9,035 bases of DNA from Quisquiliibacterium sp. Its GTDB lineage: Bacteria > Pseudomonadota > Gammaproteobacteria > Burkholderiales > Burkholderiaceae_E. The DNA lies in contig JALRBB010000390.1 in assembly GCA_023257915.1 (NCBI GenBank), forward strand, positions 1 through 9,035. Reading direction: 5' to 3'. The notes under the pieces were generated by a model that saw only the letters and a list, made by a program, of their open reading frames with translations, had not been told where the DNA came from and did not search any database. Positions within the stretch are counted from its first letter, which is position 1. Every line of letters starts with the position of its first letter. A program made the position numbers and the translations under genes. Shown one piece after another: positions 1-6,512 of the stretch.

Positions 1-130
1 ATTCGAGCTCGCCGCCCAGAGGTACGCCGTGGGCAATGCGGCTGGCCTGGACATCGTGCGCCCCGGCCAGCTCCGCCAGGAAGTGTGCCGTCGCATCGCC
101 CTCCACTGTGGGATTGGTGGCGATGATCAA
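1..130 (-). pseudogene. recR: Recombination protein RecR, C-terminal fragment (cut at both ends)
   Basis: Reading the minus strand from about base 130 down to base 1 gives an open frame of about 43 residues matching the Toprim-domain end of Rec[19 protein letters not shown], then a stretch with [14 protein letters not shown]. RecR works with RecO and RecF to load RecA on gapped DNA. The final residues of the protein lie beyond base 1. The N-terminal part (helix-hairpin-helix and zinc finger, roughly the first 130 residues of about 200) is absent, because at about 123-130 the sequence changes into an aldo-keto reductase on the other strand. It may be a true gene broken by a chimeric join rather than a biological pseudogene. 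Known RecR proteins with NPTVEG are more typical, from memory, of gammaproteobacteria; many betaproteobacteria have NFT.EG at this place. Confidence 0.82.
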
Positions 131-668
131 GGCTGGAAAAATTCGCCACTATGGCTTGTCGAACGAATCAAGCTGGGGGGTCTGCGAGTTCCATCGTGCT
201 GCCAGCGAGTTGGGCCTGCCTGGACCGGTGACCCTGCAAAACAGCTACAACCTGGTGTCGCGAAATGCCGATGGCGACCTGGCTGAAGCCCTGTTTCGCC
301 AGGGGATGTCGCTGCTCGCCTACAGCCCTCTGGCCGGTGGGATGCTGTCAGGAAAATATCTGGGCGGCGCCCTGCCACCGAATACGCGCTTTGCGCTGTT
401 CAATACGCTGGGCATACGCTACCGCGGAGCACTCGTCATCGAGGCGATCGATGCTTATGCAGCCCTTGCACGTGAGCGGGGCATCTCGCTGGTGCAACTG
501 GCACTTGGCTATGTGCGTAGCCGCTGGTTTCATGGCGCAACGATCATCGGCGCGACCAGCATGGCGCAATTGCGCGAGAACATCGATGCTGCGCAATTCG
601 AACTGGATCAGGACACACTGGCCAGGATCGCGCAGATTCAGGCGAGATATCCGAACCCGGCGGGCTGA
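126..668 (+). pseudogene. Aldo-keto reductase (Tas-like), C-terminal half, 5' end missing
   Basis: About 180 residues from [14 protein letters not shown] to the stop at 666-668 match the second half of NADP(H)-dependent aldo-keto reductases, closest by eye to E. coli Tas. Visible landmarks are [39 protein letters not shown] and the coenzyme-binding segment IIGATSMAQLRENI. A full protein would be about 345 residues. The N-terminal half, with the catalytic Asp, Tyr, Lys and His of the (beta/alpha)8 barrel, is not in the window, so this fragment could not be active. The ATG at 123 lies in frame but sits inside the recR-derived sequence and is not a credible start. The gene is the only protein gene on the plus strand and ends 5 bases from the 3' end of tRNA-Cys, facing it. 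The physiological substrate cannot be told from the sequence. Confidence 0.85.
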
Positions 669-673
669 GGTGC

Positions 674-747
674 TGGAGGCGGGAGTCGGAATCGAACCGG
701 CGTACACGGCTTTGCAGGCCGCTGCATGACCACTCTGCCATCCCGCC
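674..747 (-). tRNA. tRNA-Cys (anticodon GCA)
   Basis: Read on the minus strand, 747 down to 674 folds as a 74-base tRNA with the CCA end encoded. The acceptor stem is GGCGGGA/TCCCGCC, there is a short D arm, the anticodon loop CTGCAAA carries GCA, and the T loop is TTCGATT. The T stem reads GCCGG/CCGAC, which leaves one C-A mismatch (positions 50 and 64; the unpaired A is base 686). The first pair of the anticodon stem is G-U. The gene lies downstream of tRNA-Gly, but a strong hairpin separates the two, and I see no clear promoter in the 38 bases between hairpin and gene. Confidence 0.95.
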
Positions 748-785
748 AGGGAGGCGCGCCAGGATGAGAGAGCCTGGCTGAAACT

Positions 786-813
786 AAAAGGGGAAGCGTT
801 GCTTCCCCTTTTT
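786..813. terminator. Bidirectional intrinsic terminator-like hairpin between the two tRNAs
   Basis: GGGGAAGC (790-797), loop GTT, GCTTCCCC (801-808) form a perfect 8-bp stem. It is flanked by AAAA (786-789) and TTTTT (809-813), so it works as a terminator shape on either strand. On the minus strand it starts about 6 bases after the CCA of tRNA-Gly. That is the usual place for a tRNA terminator, but it would cut off tRNA-Cys. On the plus strand it could end aldo-keto reductase transcripts, after they had run antisense through tRNA-Cys. Confidence 0.75.
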
Positions 814-819
814 GGAATT

Positions 820-895
820 TGGAGCGGGAAACGAGTCTCGAACTCGCGACCTCAACCTTGGCAAGGTTGCGCTCTACCAACTGAGCTATTCCCGC
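820..895 (-). tRNA. tRNA-Gly (anticodon GCC)
   Basis: Read on the minus strand, 895 down to 820 is a 76-base tRNA with CCA encoded. The acceptor stem is GCGGGAA/TTCCCGC with discriminator T, the D arm region is AGCTCAGTTGGTAGAGC, the anticodon loop TTGCCAA carries GCC, and the T arm is GCGAG TTCGAGA CTCGT with one G-U pair. It lies 125 bases after pgsA. The order uvrC-pgsA-tRNA-Gly-tRNA-Cys is common in proteobacteria. It has its own consensus promoter just upstream. Confidence 0.97.
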
Positions 896-913
896 ATGCG
901 TTGCAGAAGCGGA

Positions 914-941
914 ATTATAGCGTGACGCAAAAGCCTGTCAA
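914..941 (-). promoter_or_regulatory. Sigma70 promoter of tRNA-Gly
   Basis: On the minus strand TTGACA (941-936) is followed after 16 bases by TATAAT (919-914). Both boxes match the consensus at all six positions. The expected start point is near base 907, giving a leader of about a dozen bases before the mature tRNA 5' end at 895. The rest of the 896-1020 gap holds only a weak CGTTGA/TCAACG inverted repeat (975-997) with no T run, so no terminator for pgsA is apparent. Confidence 0.9.
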
Positions 942-1020
942 ATCAGCAACCTCGACACAGCACCGGCTGGCTCTCGTTGACGCTGAGGATTTCAACGCCC
1001 CCTTGTTCAGGCCGTTCGCG

Positions 1021-1662
1021 TCAGAGCGAGTCACGCAAAAATGGCCAGGCACGCCGTAGATAGTAAAACATCGACCATAGCGTCAGTATTGCGGCGATAT
1101 AGATCAGCCAGCTTCCTGCAACCCGGCAGTCGATCAGCCCAAACAGTTGGGCGTCGAACAGCAGCATCGGAATCGCGACCAGTTGGGCGACCGTCTTGAA
1201 CTTGCCCAGCGAATGCACCGCGACACTGGTTCGTGCACCAATCTGTGCCATCCATTCACGCAGTGCCGAGATCGCGATTTCCCGTCCGATGATAATCACC
1301 GCGACCAGAGCTTCGACGCGTTGCAGTTCGACGAGCATCACCAGCGCAGCGCAGACCAGGAGCTTGTCGGCAACCGGATCAAGGAATGCCCCGAAGGCCG
1401 AGGTTTGGCCGAGCTTGCGCGCCAGCCAGCCGTCGAACCAGTCGGTGATCGCCGCGACGATGAAAATCGTCGTGGCAACCACATTGGCGGTTCTTTGCTC
1501 CACCGGCAGGAAGAACACGGCCACCAGCAAAGGGATCGCAAGCATCCGCAACCAGGTCAGCAGGTTGGGCAGATTGATCGGCTTGCCAGTCCTGCGGCTG
1601 GCCGCAGCATGTTGGGAATCGTCGCTCACGTGCTCGGTTTTCGTCGGCTTGTGCTGGTTCAT
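1021..1662 (-). CDS. pgsA: CDP-diacylglycerol--glycerol-3-phosphate 3-phosphatidyltransferase
   Basis: PgsA joins CDP-diacylglycerol and glycerol-3-phosphate to give phosphatidylglycerol phosphate, the committed step of phosphatidylglycerol and cardiolipin synthesis in the inner membrane. The 213-residue protein has the family opening NLPNLLTWLR (about residues 30-39) and the complete CDP-alcohol phosphotransferase motif D-x2-DG-x2-AR-x8-G-x3-D-x3-D at about 74-99 (DWFDGWLAR ... DPVAD), plus several hydrophobic membrane spans. The ATG at 1662 is the first usable start after the uvrC stop, 19 bases downstream of it, with AAGG about 11 bases upstream. It gives a polar extension of about 28 residues before the usual N-terminus; a GTG at residue 12 is another possible start. 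The larger open frame reaching back into uvrC is not credible as the gene. It is probably co-transcribed with uvrC. Confidence 0.95.
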   Translation of the reverse strand: MNQHKPTKTEHVSDDSQHAAASRRTGKPINLPNLLTWLRMLAIPLLVAVFFLPVEQRTANVVATTIFIVAAITDWFDGWLARKLGQTSAFGAFLDPVADKLLVCAALVMLVELQRVEALVAVIIIGREIAISALREWMAQIGARTSVAVHSLGKFKTVAQLVAIPMLLFDAQLFGLIDCRVAGSWLIYIAAILTLWSMFYYLRRAWPFLRDSL

Positions 1663-1681
1663 CAATCCATGGACCTTGGGC

Positions 1682-3535
1682 TCAATGCAGTCGGCGATAA
1701 ATCTCCTCGGCCAGCGTCCGGGAGATTCCCTCGACCGATGCGAGGTCTTCGACACTTGCAGACATGATGCCACGCAAGCCGCCAAAGCGCGCCAGCAAAC
1801 GTTGGCGTCGCCTCGGGCCAATGCCCTCGATCTCCTCCAGTGTGGACGAGTTCCGTGCCTTGGCTCGCTTGGCGCGCATGCCGGTGATCGCAAATCGATG
1901 TGCCTCGTCACGAATCTGGGCGATCAGCATCAACGCAGCCGAGTCCCGCCCCAGAAGGAGCGGTGCGCGCTCGTCAGGAAACACAAGGGTCTCCAGTCCG
2001 ACCTTGCGGTCGTCGCCTTTGGCCACGCCAACCAGCAATTGTGGGTCCAGGCCGATCTCCTCGAACACCTGGCGTGCGATTTCAACCTGCCCTTTGCCAC
2101 CGTCGATCAGCACGAGATCAGGCAAGCCAGTGCCCTGCCCCTCCTGCGCTTGCTCCGCAAGCTTCCCGTAGCGCCGTGTCAGCACCTGGCGCATCGCGCC
2201 ATAGTCGTCGCCTCCGGTCACTCCTTCGATATTGAATCGCCGGTACTGGGAAGCTTGCATCGCATGGTCCTGGTAGACCACGCATGACGCCTGGGTCGCC
2301 TCCCCCATCGTGTGGCTGATGTCGAAACATTCGATCCGAAGCTCTGCGAGGCTCCCGCCCCCATCCAGACCGAGCACCTCGGCCAGCGCCCGGGTACGAC
2401 TGCGTTGCGAGCCCTCCTCGGCGAGCAATCGCGCGATCGCAAGCTGTGCGTTTTGTTCGGCCATCTGCAGCCACTGCCGACGTTGCCCGTTGACACGCAA
2501 TAACCATTGCACAGGCCTGCCGGCAGACTTGTGCAGCCATTCGAGCAGTGCCGGAGAATCGGGCTCGGCGCTTGCAATGATCAACGGAGGCACGAAGCCA
2601 CCGTCGTAATGTTGCAGACAAAACGCCTCGAGAATCTCGCCAGTGGTCTCACCATCGTTGCCATCAGCCTCGGCAACGTGGCGCGGAAAGTACGCCTTGT
2701 CGCCAAGATGCCGTCCGCCGCGAACCAGCGCCAGGTTCACGCAGATACGCCCGCCACGAGCAACCACCGCAATGATGTCCACATCGATATCGCTGCCGGT
2801 ATCCATCGCTTGTTGCGACAACACTCGTGACAAGGCGCTGATCCGGTTGCGGAACGCCGCGGCTTCCTCGAATCGCAATTCAGAGGAAGCCTGCAACATC
2901 TGATGCTCGAGGTCTTGAATGACCTGCGCATGGCCGCCACGCAAGAAGCGCACCGCGTCCGACACATCTTTTGCGTATTGCTCGGCGTCGATGATCTGAA
3001 CGCAGGGCGCGCTGCAGCGCTGGATCTGGTGCAACAGGCAAGGCCGCGAGCGGTTCGCAAACACACTGTCCTGACAGGTTCTCAGCCGGAAAGCCTTCTG
3101 GAGAACCTGGATCGTCTCCTTGACCGCCCAGGCACTCGGGTAAGGACCGAAGTACTGGCTCTTGCGATCGACCGCGCCGCGGTAGTAAGAAATACGCGAA
3201 AAGTGATGGCCGCTGATCTTCAGGTACGGGTACGACTTATCGTCACGAAACAGGATGTTGTAGCGCGGTTGCTCGGACTTGATCAGATTGCTCTCTAGGA
3301 GCAGCGCCTCAGCTTCCGAGCGCGTGACCGTGGTATCGATCCGCTCGACCTGCTCGACCATCAGTGCGATGCGCGGGCTGGACGACGTCTTCTGAAAATA
3401 CGAGGAAACGCGCTTGCGCAGGTCGCGCGCCTTTCCAACGTAGAGAACCGCCCCACCGGCCCCGATCATCCGATAGACGCCGGGAAGATGCGGCAGTTGC
3501 GCGAGAAACGCCTTCAGATCGAACTGTGCACTCAC
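1682..3535 (-). CDS. uvrC: Excinuclease ABC subunit C
   Basis: UvrC makes both cuts around DNA lesions in nucleotide excision repair after UvrAB recognition. The 617-residue protein (E. coli 610) has every expected part: the GIY-YIG nuclease domain with GVY at 19-21, YVG at 32-34 and LLLESNLIK near 78-86; four cysteines near 154, 166, 174 and 178, spaced as in the iron-sulfur site reported for E. coli UvrC; the UvrB-binding UVR motif near 204-239; and the RNase H-like C-terminal nuclease with FDISH (Asp about 404), LIDGGKGQ (Asp about 477) and DEAHR (His about 545). Two helix-hairpin-helix motifs close the protein. The GTG start at 3535 overlaps the nagZ stop as GTGA. An in-frame ATG at 3652 would lie 120 bases inside nagZ and would add 39 residues foreign to the family. 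The coupling suggests translation after nagZ. Confidence 0.97.
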   Translation of the reverse strand: MSAQFDLKAFLAQLPHLPGVYRMIGAGGAVLYVGKARDLRKRVSSYFQKTSSSPRIALMVEQVERIDTTVTRSEAEALLLESNLIKSEQPRYNILFRDDKSYPYLKISGHHFSRISYYRGAVDRKSQYFGPYPSAWAVKETIQVLQKAFRLRTCQDSVFANRSRPCLLHQIQRCSAPCVQIIDAEQYAKDVSDAVRFLRGGHAQVIQDLEHQMLQASSELRFEEAAAFRNRISALSRVLSQQAMDTGSDIDVDIIAVVARGGRICVNLALVRGGRHLGDKAYFPRHVAEADGNDGETTGEILEAFCLQHYDGGFVPPLIIASAEPDSPALLEWLHKSAGRPVQWLLRVNGQRRQWLQMAEQNAQLAIARLLAEEGSQRSRTRALAEVLGLDGGGSLAELRIECFDISHTMGEATQASCVVYQDHAMQASQYRRFNIEGVTGGDDYGAMRQVLTRRYGKLAEQAQEGQGTGLPDLVLIDGGKGQVEIARQVFEEIGLDPQLLVGVAKGDDRKVGLETLVFPDERAPLLLGRDSAALMLIAQIRDEAHRFAITGMRAKRAKARNSSTLEEIEGIGPRRRQRLLARFGGLRGIMSASVEDLASVEGISRTLAEEIYRRLH

Positions 3536-4482
3536 CCGCGAGGCCGCATCCTGCTGAAGCGTTCGGAAAAATGCCGATCGGCCTTCCAGTGCAGCGAAGC
3601 AAGCAACTGGTCGGCCAGGTCCGGCCTGTTGCACACGAGAACCATGTCGCATCCGGCCGCAAATGCTGCGTTGGCACGTTGCACGATGTCTCCGGCGACT
3701 GCGGCCCCTTCCATGGTCAGATCATCAGAAAAAATCATGCCGCGAAACCCGAGTCGGCGCCGCAGGATGGTCTGCAACCAGCGCTTCGAAAAACCGGCGG
3801 GCAACGGATCGACGCTGGAATACACCACATGCGCAGGCATCACCGCTGTCAGCGCATCACCCAGCCAGGCATACGGAGCCGCGTCGTCGGCCAGAATCGT
3901 CGCCAGGTCGCGATCATCGGTCGGCAATTCGTGGTGCGAGTCGGCTTTGGCATAGCCATGCCCGGGAAAATGCTTGCCGCAGTTCGCCATGCCTGACAGC
4001 AACAGCCCGTGCATCAAGCTCTTGGTCAGCAGCGTAACAACCCGAGGATCGCGGTGAAAGGCACGATCTCCGATGACAGCCGAGGATCCATGGTCCAGAT
4101 CGAGCACCGGAGTAAAGCTCAAGTCAACGCCAACCTCGCGCAGTTCCTCACCGATGATCTGTCCGACTTCGGTGGCCTTCTTGCAGGCGGCAAGGACATC
4201 GCGGTCCCATAATTCGCCAAGCTCACGCATCGGGGCAATCTGGCTGAAGCCCTTGCGAAACCGCTGGACGCGACCGCCTTCATGATCAACGCAGATCAGC
4301 AGTGGCGGGCGGCGCAGCGCTCGAATCTGCCGGCAAAGGGCGGTGACTTGCGCTCGAGACTCAAAATTTCGCGCAAACAGGATCACACCACCCACCAGCG
4401 GATGACTCAGACGCGCGATGTCATCGACACTGAGTTCCGTGCCTGCAATGTCGACGATCACTGGCCCCGGCGAAGCATTCAT
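3532..4482 (-). CDS. nagZ: Beta-N-acetylhexosaminidase (glycoside hydrolase family 3)
   Basis: NagZ removes N-acetylglucosamine from anhydro-muropeptides in the cytoplasm during peptidoglycan recycling. In some bacteria its product signals AmpC beta-lactamase induction. The 316-residue protein shows [10 protein letters not shown] (66-75), GKHFPGHG (169-176), the catalytic loop Asp-x-His in DSHHELP (181-187), and the nucleophile region [10 protein letters not shown] (251-260), with Asp253 the likely nucleophile. No signal peptide is seen, as expected. It is about 25 residues shorter than E. coli NagZ, the loss being at the C-terminus. The ATG at 4482 overlaps the acpS stop (ATGA), and a G-rich Shine-Dalgarno-like GGGGGGAG lies just before it. 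The nagZ-uvrC overlap ties the two genes into one operon. Confidence 0.96.
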   Translation of the reverse strand: MNASPGPVIVDIAGTELSVDDIARLSHPLVGGVILFARNFESRAQVTALCRQIRALRRPPLLICVDHEGGRVQRFRKGFSQIAPMRELGELWDRDVLAACKKATEVGQIIGEELREVGVDLSFTPVLDLDHGSSAVIGDRAFHRDPRVVTLLTKSLMHGLLLSGMANCGKHFPGHGYAKADSHHELPTDDRDLATILADDAAPYAWLGDALTAVMPAHVVYSSVDPLPAGFSKRWLQTILRRRLGFRGMIFSDDLTMEGAAVAGDIVQRANAAFAAGCDMVLVCNRPDLADQLLASLHWKADRHFSERFSRMRPRG

Positions 4483-4940
4483 GTCTCCCCCCGTTGTTCG
4501 CTGGCTAGCGTGGAAGCATCCGCGTCGGCGCCGACTGCCGGGTGCTGCTCGATAATCACGAAGGCCATCGCGCTGTCGACTTCATCCGACAACGACACAT
4601 GACCGACCAGATTCCGCTCGCGAAGGTACCCCTCAAGCGCCTTGCGGGCAACAGGCACCGGCTTGCCACGGCGATCGTTCAGCACCTGCAGCGAGAGCAA
4701 GGTCATCGGGCCACGCAAGCCCAGCCCTAGAGCCTTCGAAAACGCCTCCTTCGCCGCAAATCGCTTTGCCAGGTAACGAGCCGAGTAGCCGGCGCCGTGC
4801 GCCCCACGACTCGCGCGTCGATAAAATTCGCGCAATTCGTCTGGCCCGAGGACCCGCCTTGCGAATCGCTCTCCGTAGCGCGCAAGCAAGTCCTCAATGC
4901 GCCGTACCAGCACGATGTCGGTGCCGATCCCGTAGATCAT
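4479..4940 (-). CDS. acpS: Holo-[acyl-carrier-protein] synthase
   Basis: AcpS transfers the 4'-phosphopantetheine arm of coenzyme A to apo-acyl carrier protein, which is needed for fatty acid synthesis. The 153-residue protein has the two metal-binding signatures: GIGTDIV (4-10, Asp8) and KRFAAKEAFSKALG (59-72, Glu65). The usual length is about 125; the last 20 or so residues, after AFVIIEQ, are an extra hydrophilic tail rich in Ala, Asp, Ser and Glu. The ATG at 4940 is preceded by AAGGTG at a good distance. It follows pdxJ after 43 bases, the widest gap in the block apart from the one after pgsA. The pdxJ-acpS pairing is widespread in proteobacteria. Confidence 0.96.
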   Translation of the reverse strand: MIYGIGTDIVLVRRIEDLLARYGERFARRVLGPDELREFYRRASRGAHGAGYSARYLAKRFAAKEAFSKALGLGLRGPMTLLSLQVLNDRRGKPVPVARKALEGYLRERNLVGHVSLSDEVDSAMAFVIIEQHPAVGADADASTLASEQRGET

Positions 4941-4983
4941 CGAGCACCTTCGTGTGGGCAGACGCCCCTCAGACGGAGGGTTT

Positions 4984-5739
4984 TCATGGTTTTTGCGCCG
5001 ACGCTTCTCGGATCAGGCGTTTCATTTCGCGGACCGCCTCTCGCATGCCACTGAAAATCGCCCGCGAGACGATGGCGTGCCCGATGTGCAACTCCCGAAT
5101 GCCGGCAAGCGCAGCGACTGGCTGCACGTTCACGTAGTTCAGCGCGTGCCCGGCGTTAAAGCGCATGCCCAGCTCCCGGATCGCTTGTCCGGAAAGCCTG
5201 ATCTTGTCGAGCTCCGCGATCACCGCGGGCACCTCAGCGTCCCGGCCGCGGGAATGAAAGGCATGCGCATACGGCCCGGTATGAATCTCGCAGACTCGCG
5301 CGCCGATCCGCGCGGCTGCCTCGACCTGCTCGATCCGCGCGTCAATGAACACGCTGGTCATGATGCCGGCATCGGCCAGTCGAGACACCACCTGCTTCAA
5401 GCGCGCTTCCTGAGCGACGATGTCCAGACCGCCCTCGGTCGTGATCTCATGGCGCCCCTCCGGCACCAGCATCGCCATCTCCGGGCGCAGTTCACAGGCG
5501 AGCGCGACCATTTCATCCGTCGCCGCCATCTCCAGATTCAGCTTGATGTGCGTCAGTTCGCGCAGGCGGCGCACGTCGGCATCCTGGATATGTCGCCGGT
5601 CTTCGCGCAAGTGCACGGTAATGCCGTCGGCGCCGCCCAGATGCGCCTCAACGGCGGCCCAGACCGGATCGGGCTCGTAGGTACGCCGGGCCTGGCGTAC
5701 CGTGGCCACGTGGTCGATGTTGACTCCTAGCTCGGTCAT
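4984..5739 (-). CDS. pdxJ: Pyridoxine 5'-phosphate synthase
   Basis: PdxJ condenses 1-deoxy-D-xylulose 5-phosphate with 3-amino-2-oxopropyl phosphate, closing the pyridine ring in the DXP-dependent vitamin B6 pathway. The 251-residue protein (E. coli 243) begins with the family hallmark LGVNIDHVATVRQAR (4-18). It carries HLREDRRHI (43-51), NLEMAAT (68-74) and NAGHALNYVNV near the end, which hold the phosphate-binding and catalytic residues of the barrel. The ATG at 5739 is chosen because it fits the family N-terminus and overlaps the recO stop as ATGA. The open frame upstream to 5865 overlaps recO and adds 42 unrelated residues. Confidence 0.97.
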   Translation of the reverse strand: MTELGVNIDHVATVRQARRTYEPDPVWAAVEAHLGGADGITVHLREDRRHIQDADVRRLRELTHIKLNLEMAATDEMVALACELRPEMAMLVPEGRHEITTEGGLDIVAQEARLKQVVSRLADAGIMTSVFIDARIEQVEAAARIGARVCEIHTGPYAHAFHSRGRDAEVPAVIAELDKIRLSGQAIRELGMRFNAGHALNYVNVQPVAALAGIRELHIGHAIVSRAIFSGMREAVREMKRLIREASAQKP

Positions 5740-6512
5740 AGCTTGTGCAGGTCGATCAGGATCTGACGGGTACGCAGCACCTGCCCGTCCAGGTGGTGCG
5801 CGAGAATCGCGCGAGTGAGGTATTTTGCCTGCGAACGCGTGGCGTTCGTATCGAAACTTCCGCAAGCGAGGTCTCGCAGCGTTGCGCCGCTCACGTGTTG
5901 CCCCGCTTCCTCGTCGGCCGGATCGGCCGCAACAAAGCCTCCGGACGGCTGCCAGCGATAATTGCGGCTTGCATCGATCGGTCGATGCTGAGCGTCAGCG
6001 AGCAGATCCGGTGCATAGCCGGTCTCGCGAAGAAGCAACCATTCGAAACGCCGCAGGGCCAGATCCGGCGGACTGCCGGCGCTCAGCGCCGCGAGCGCCT
6101 CACGATAACCGTCGTAGAGAAGCGGGTGCGGATCCTCGCGCGGCAGTAAACGGACCAGCAATTCGTTCAAATAGAACGCGCACAGAAGCGCGCTGCCCCG
6201 GGGCGCAATCGTTCCGCCCTCCCATTCGGCAGAAACCAGCGTGCGCAACTCGTTTCGGCCAGACAGCCCGACATTAAGCGGCTGGAATTGCAGCAAGACC
6301 GCGCGCAGCGCAGAACGCGGGCGCTTTGCACCCTTGGCAACCGCCGCTACCCGCCCTGCATCCCGGGTGAACAAATCCACGACGAGGCTGGTCTCGCGAT
6401 ACGGAGTCGAATGCAGCAGATACGCCTGCTGGTCGATTCTGCGGCTGCCAGAGCTCAAAATTGCCGCCTGTGGATCACTCGTAACCGTATGCGCGCAGGC
6501 TTTGCTCGTCAT
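5736..6512 (-). CDS. recO: DNA repair protein RecO
   Basis: RecO binds SSB-coated single strands with RecR and helps load RecA at gaps. The 258-residue reading has the N-terminal OB-fold opening RIDQQAYLLHSTPYRETSLVVDLFTRDAGRVAAVAKGAKRP (about 25-65, broken here only by ordinary family variation), the central helical part with LNELLVRLLPREDPHPLLYDGY, and the C-terminal FEWLLLRETGYAPDL region. The start is uncertain. The ATG at 6512 overlaps era by 38 bases and has only a weak ribosome site. A TTG at 6458, with AGGCGG five bases upstream, would give 240 residues, close to E. coli RecO (242), and would leave a 16-base gap after era. The two readings differ only in a non-conserved N-terminal tail. 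Confidence 0.94.
   Translation of the reverse strand: MTSKACAHTVTSDPQAAILSSGSRRIDQQAYLLHSTPYRETSLVVDLFTRDAGRVAAVAKGAKRPRSALRAVLLQFQPLNVGLSGRNELRTLVSAEWEGGTIAPRGSALLCAFYLNELLVRLLPREDPHPLLYDGYREALAALSAGSPPDLALRRFEWLLLRETGYAPDLLADAQHRPIDASRNYRWQPSGGFVAADPADEEAGQHVSGATLRDLACGSFDTNATRSQAKYLTRAILAHHLDGQVLRTRQILIDLHKL

Noticed and set aside
36..125. ATG at 36 as the start of the aldo-keto reductase
   Set aside because: Bases 36-125 encode RecR on the opposite strand, and the plus-strand translation there does not resemble the barrel's N-terminal half.
975..997. CGTTGA/TCAACG inverted repeat after pgsA as a terminator
   Set aside because: Only 6 bp with an 11-base loop and no T run; too weak to call.
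1663..1911. N-terminal extension of the pgsA frame into uvrC
   Set aside because: The extension lies antisense-free but out of frame inside uvrC coding sequence and has no similarity to PgsA; the start at 1662 gives a normal protein.
1196..2287. Long 363-codon open frame on the plus strand opposite pgsA and uvrC
   Set aside because: It is a GC-rich shadow of two well-conserved minus-strand genes; the translation resembles no family and there is no convincing ribosome site.
3364..3996. 210-codon plus-strand open frame opposite uvrC and nagZ
   Set aside because: Antisense shadow of recognised genes, rich in Arg, Ala and Pro, with no domain visible.
4968..4982. CCCTC/GAGGG inverted repeat between pdxJ and acpS as a terminator or attenuator
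   Set aside because: A 5-bp stem next to a short T run is near chance level in this GC-rich DNA, and acpS follows immediately.
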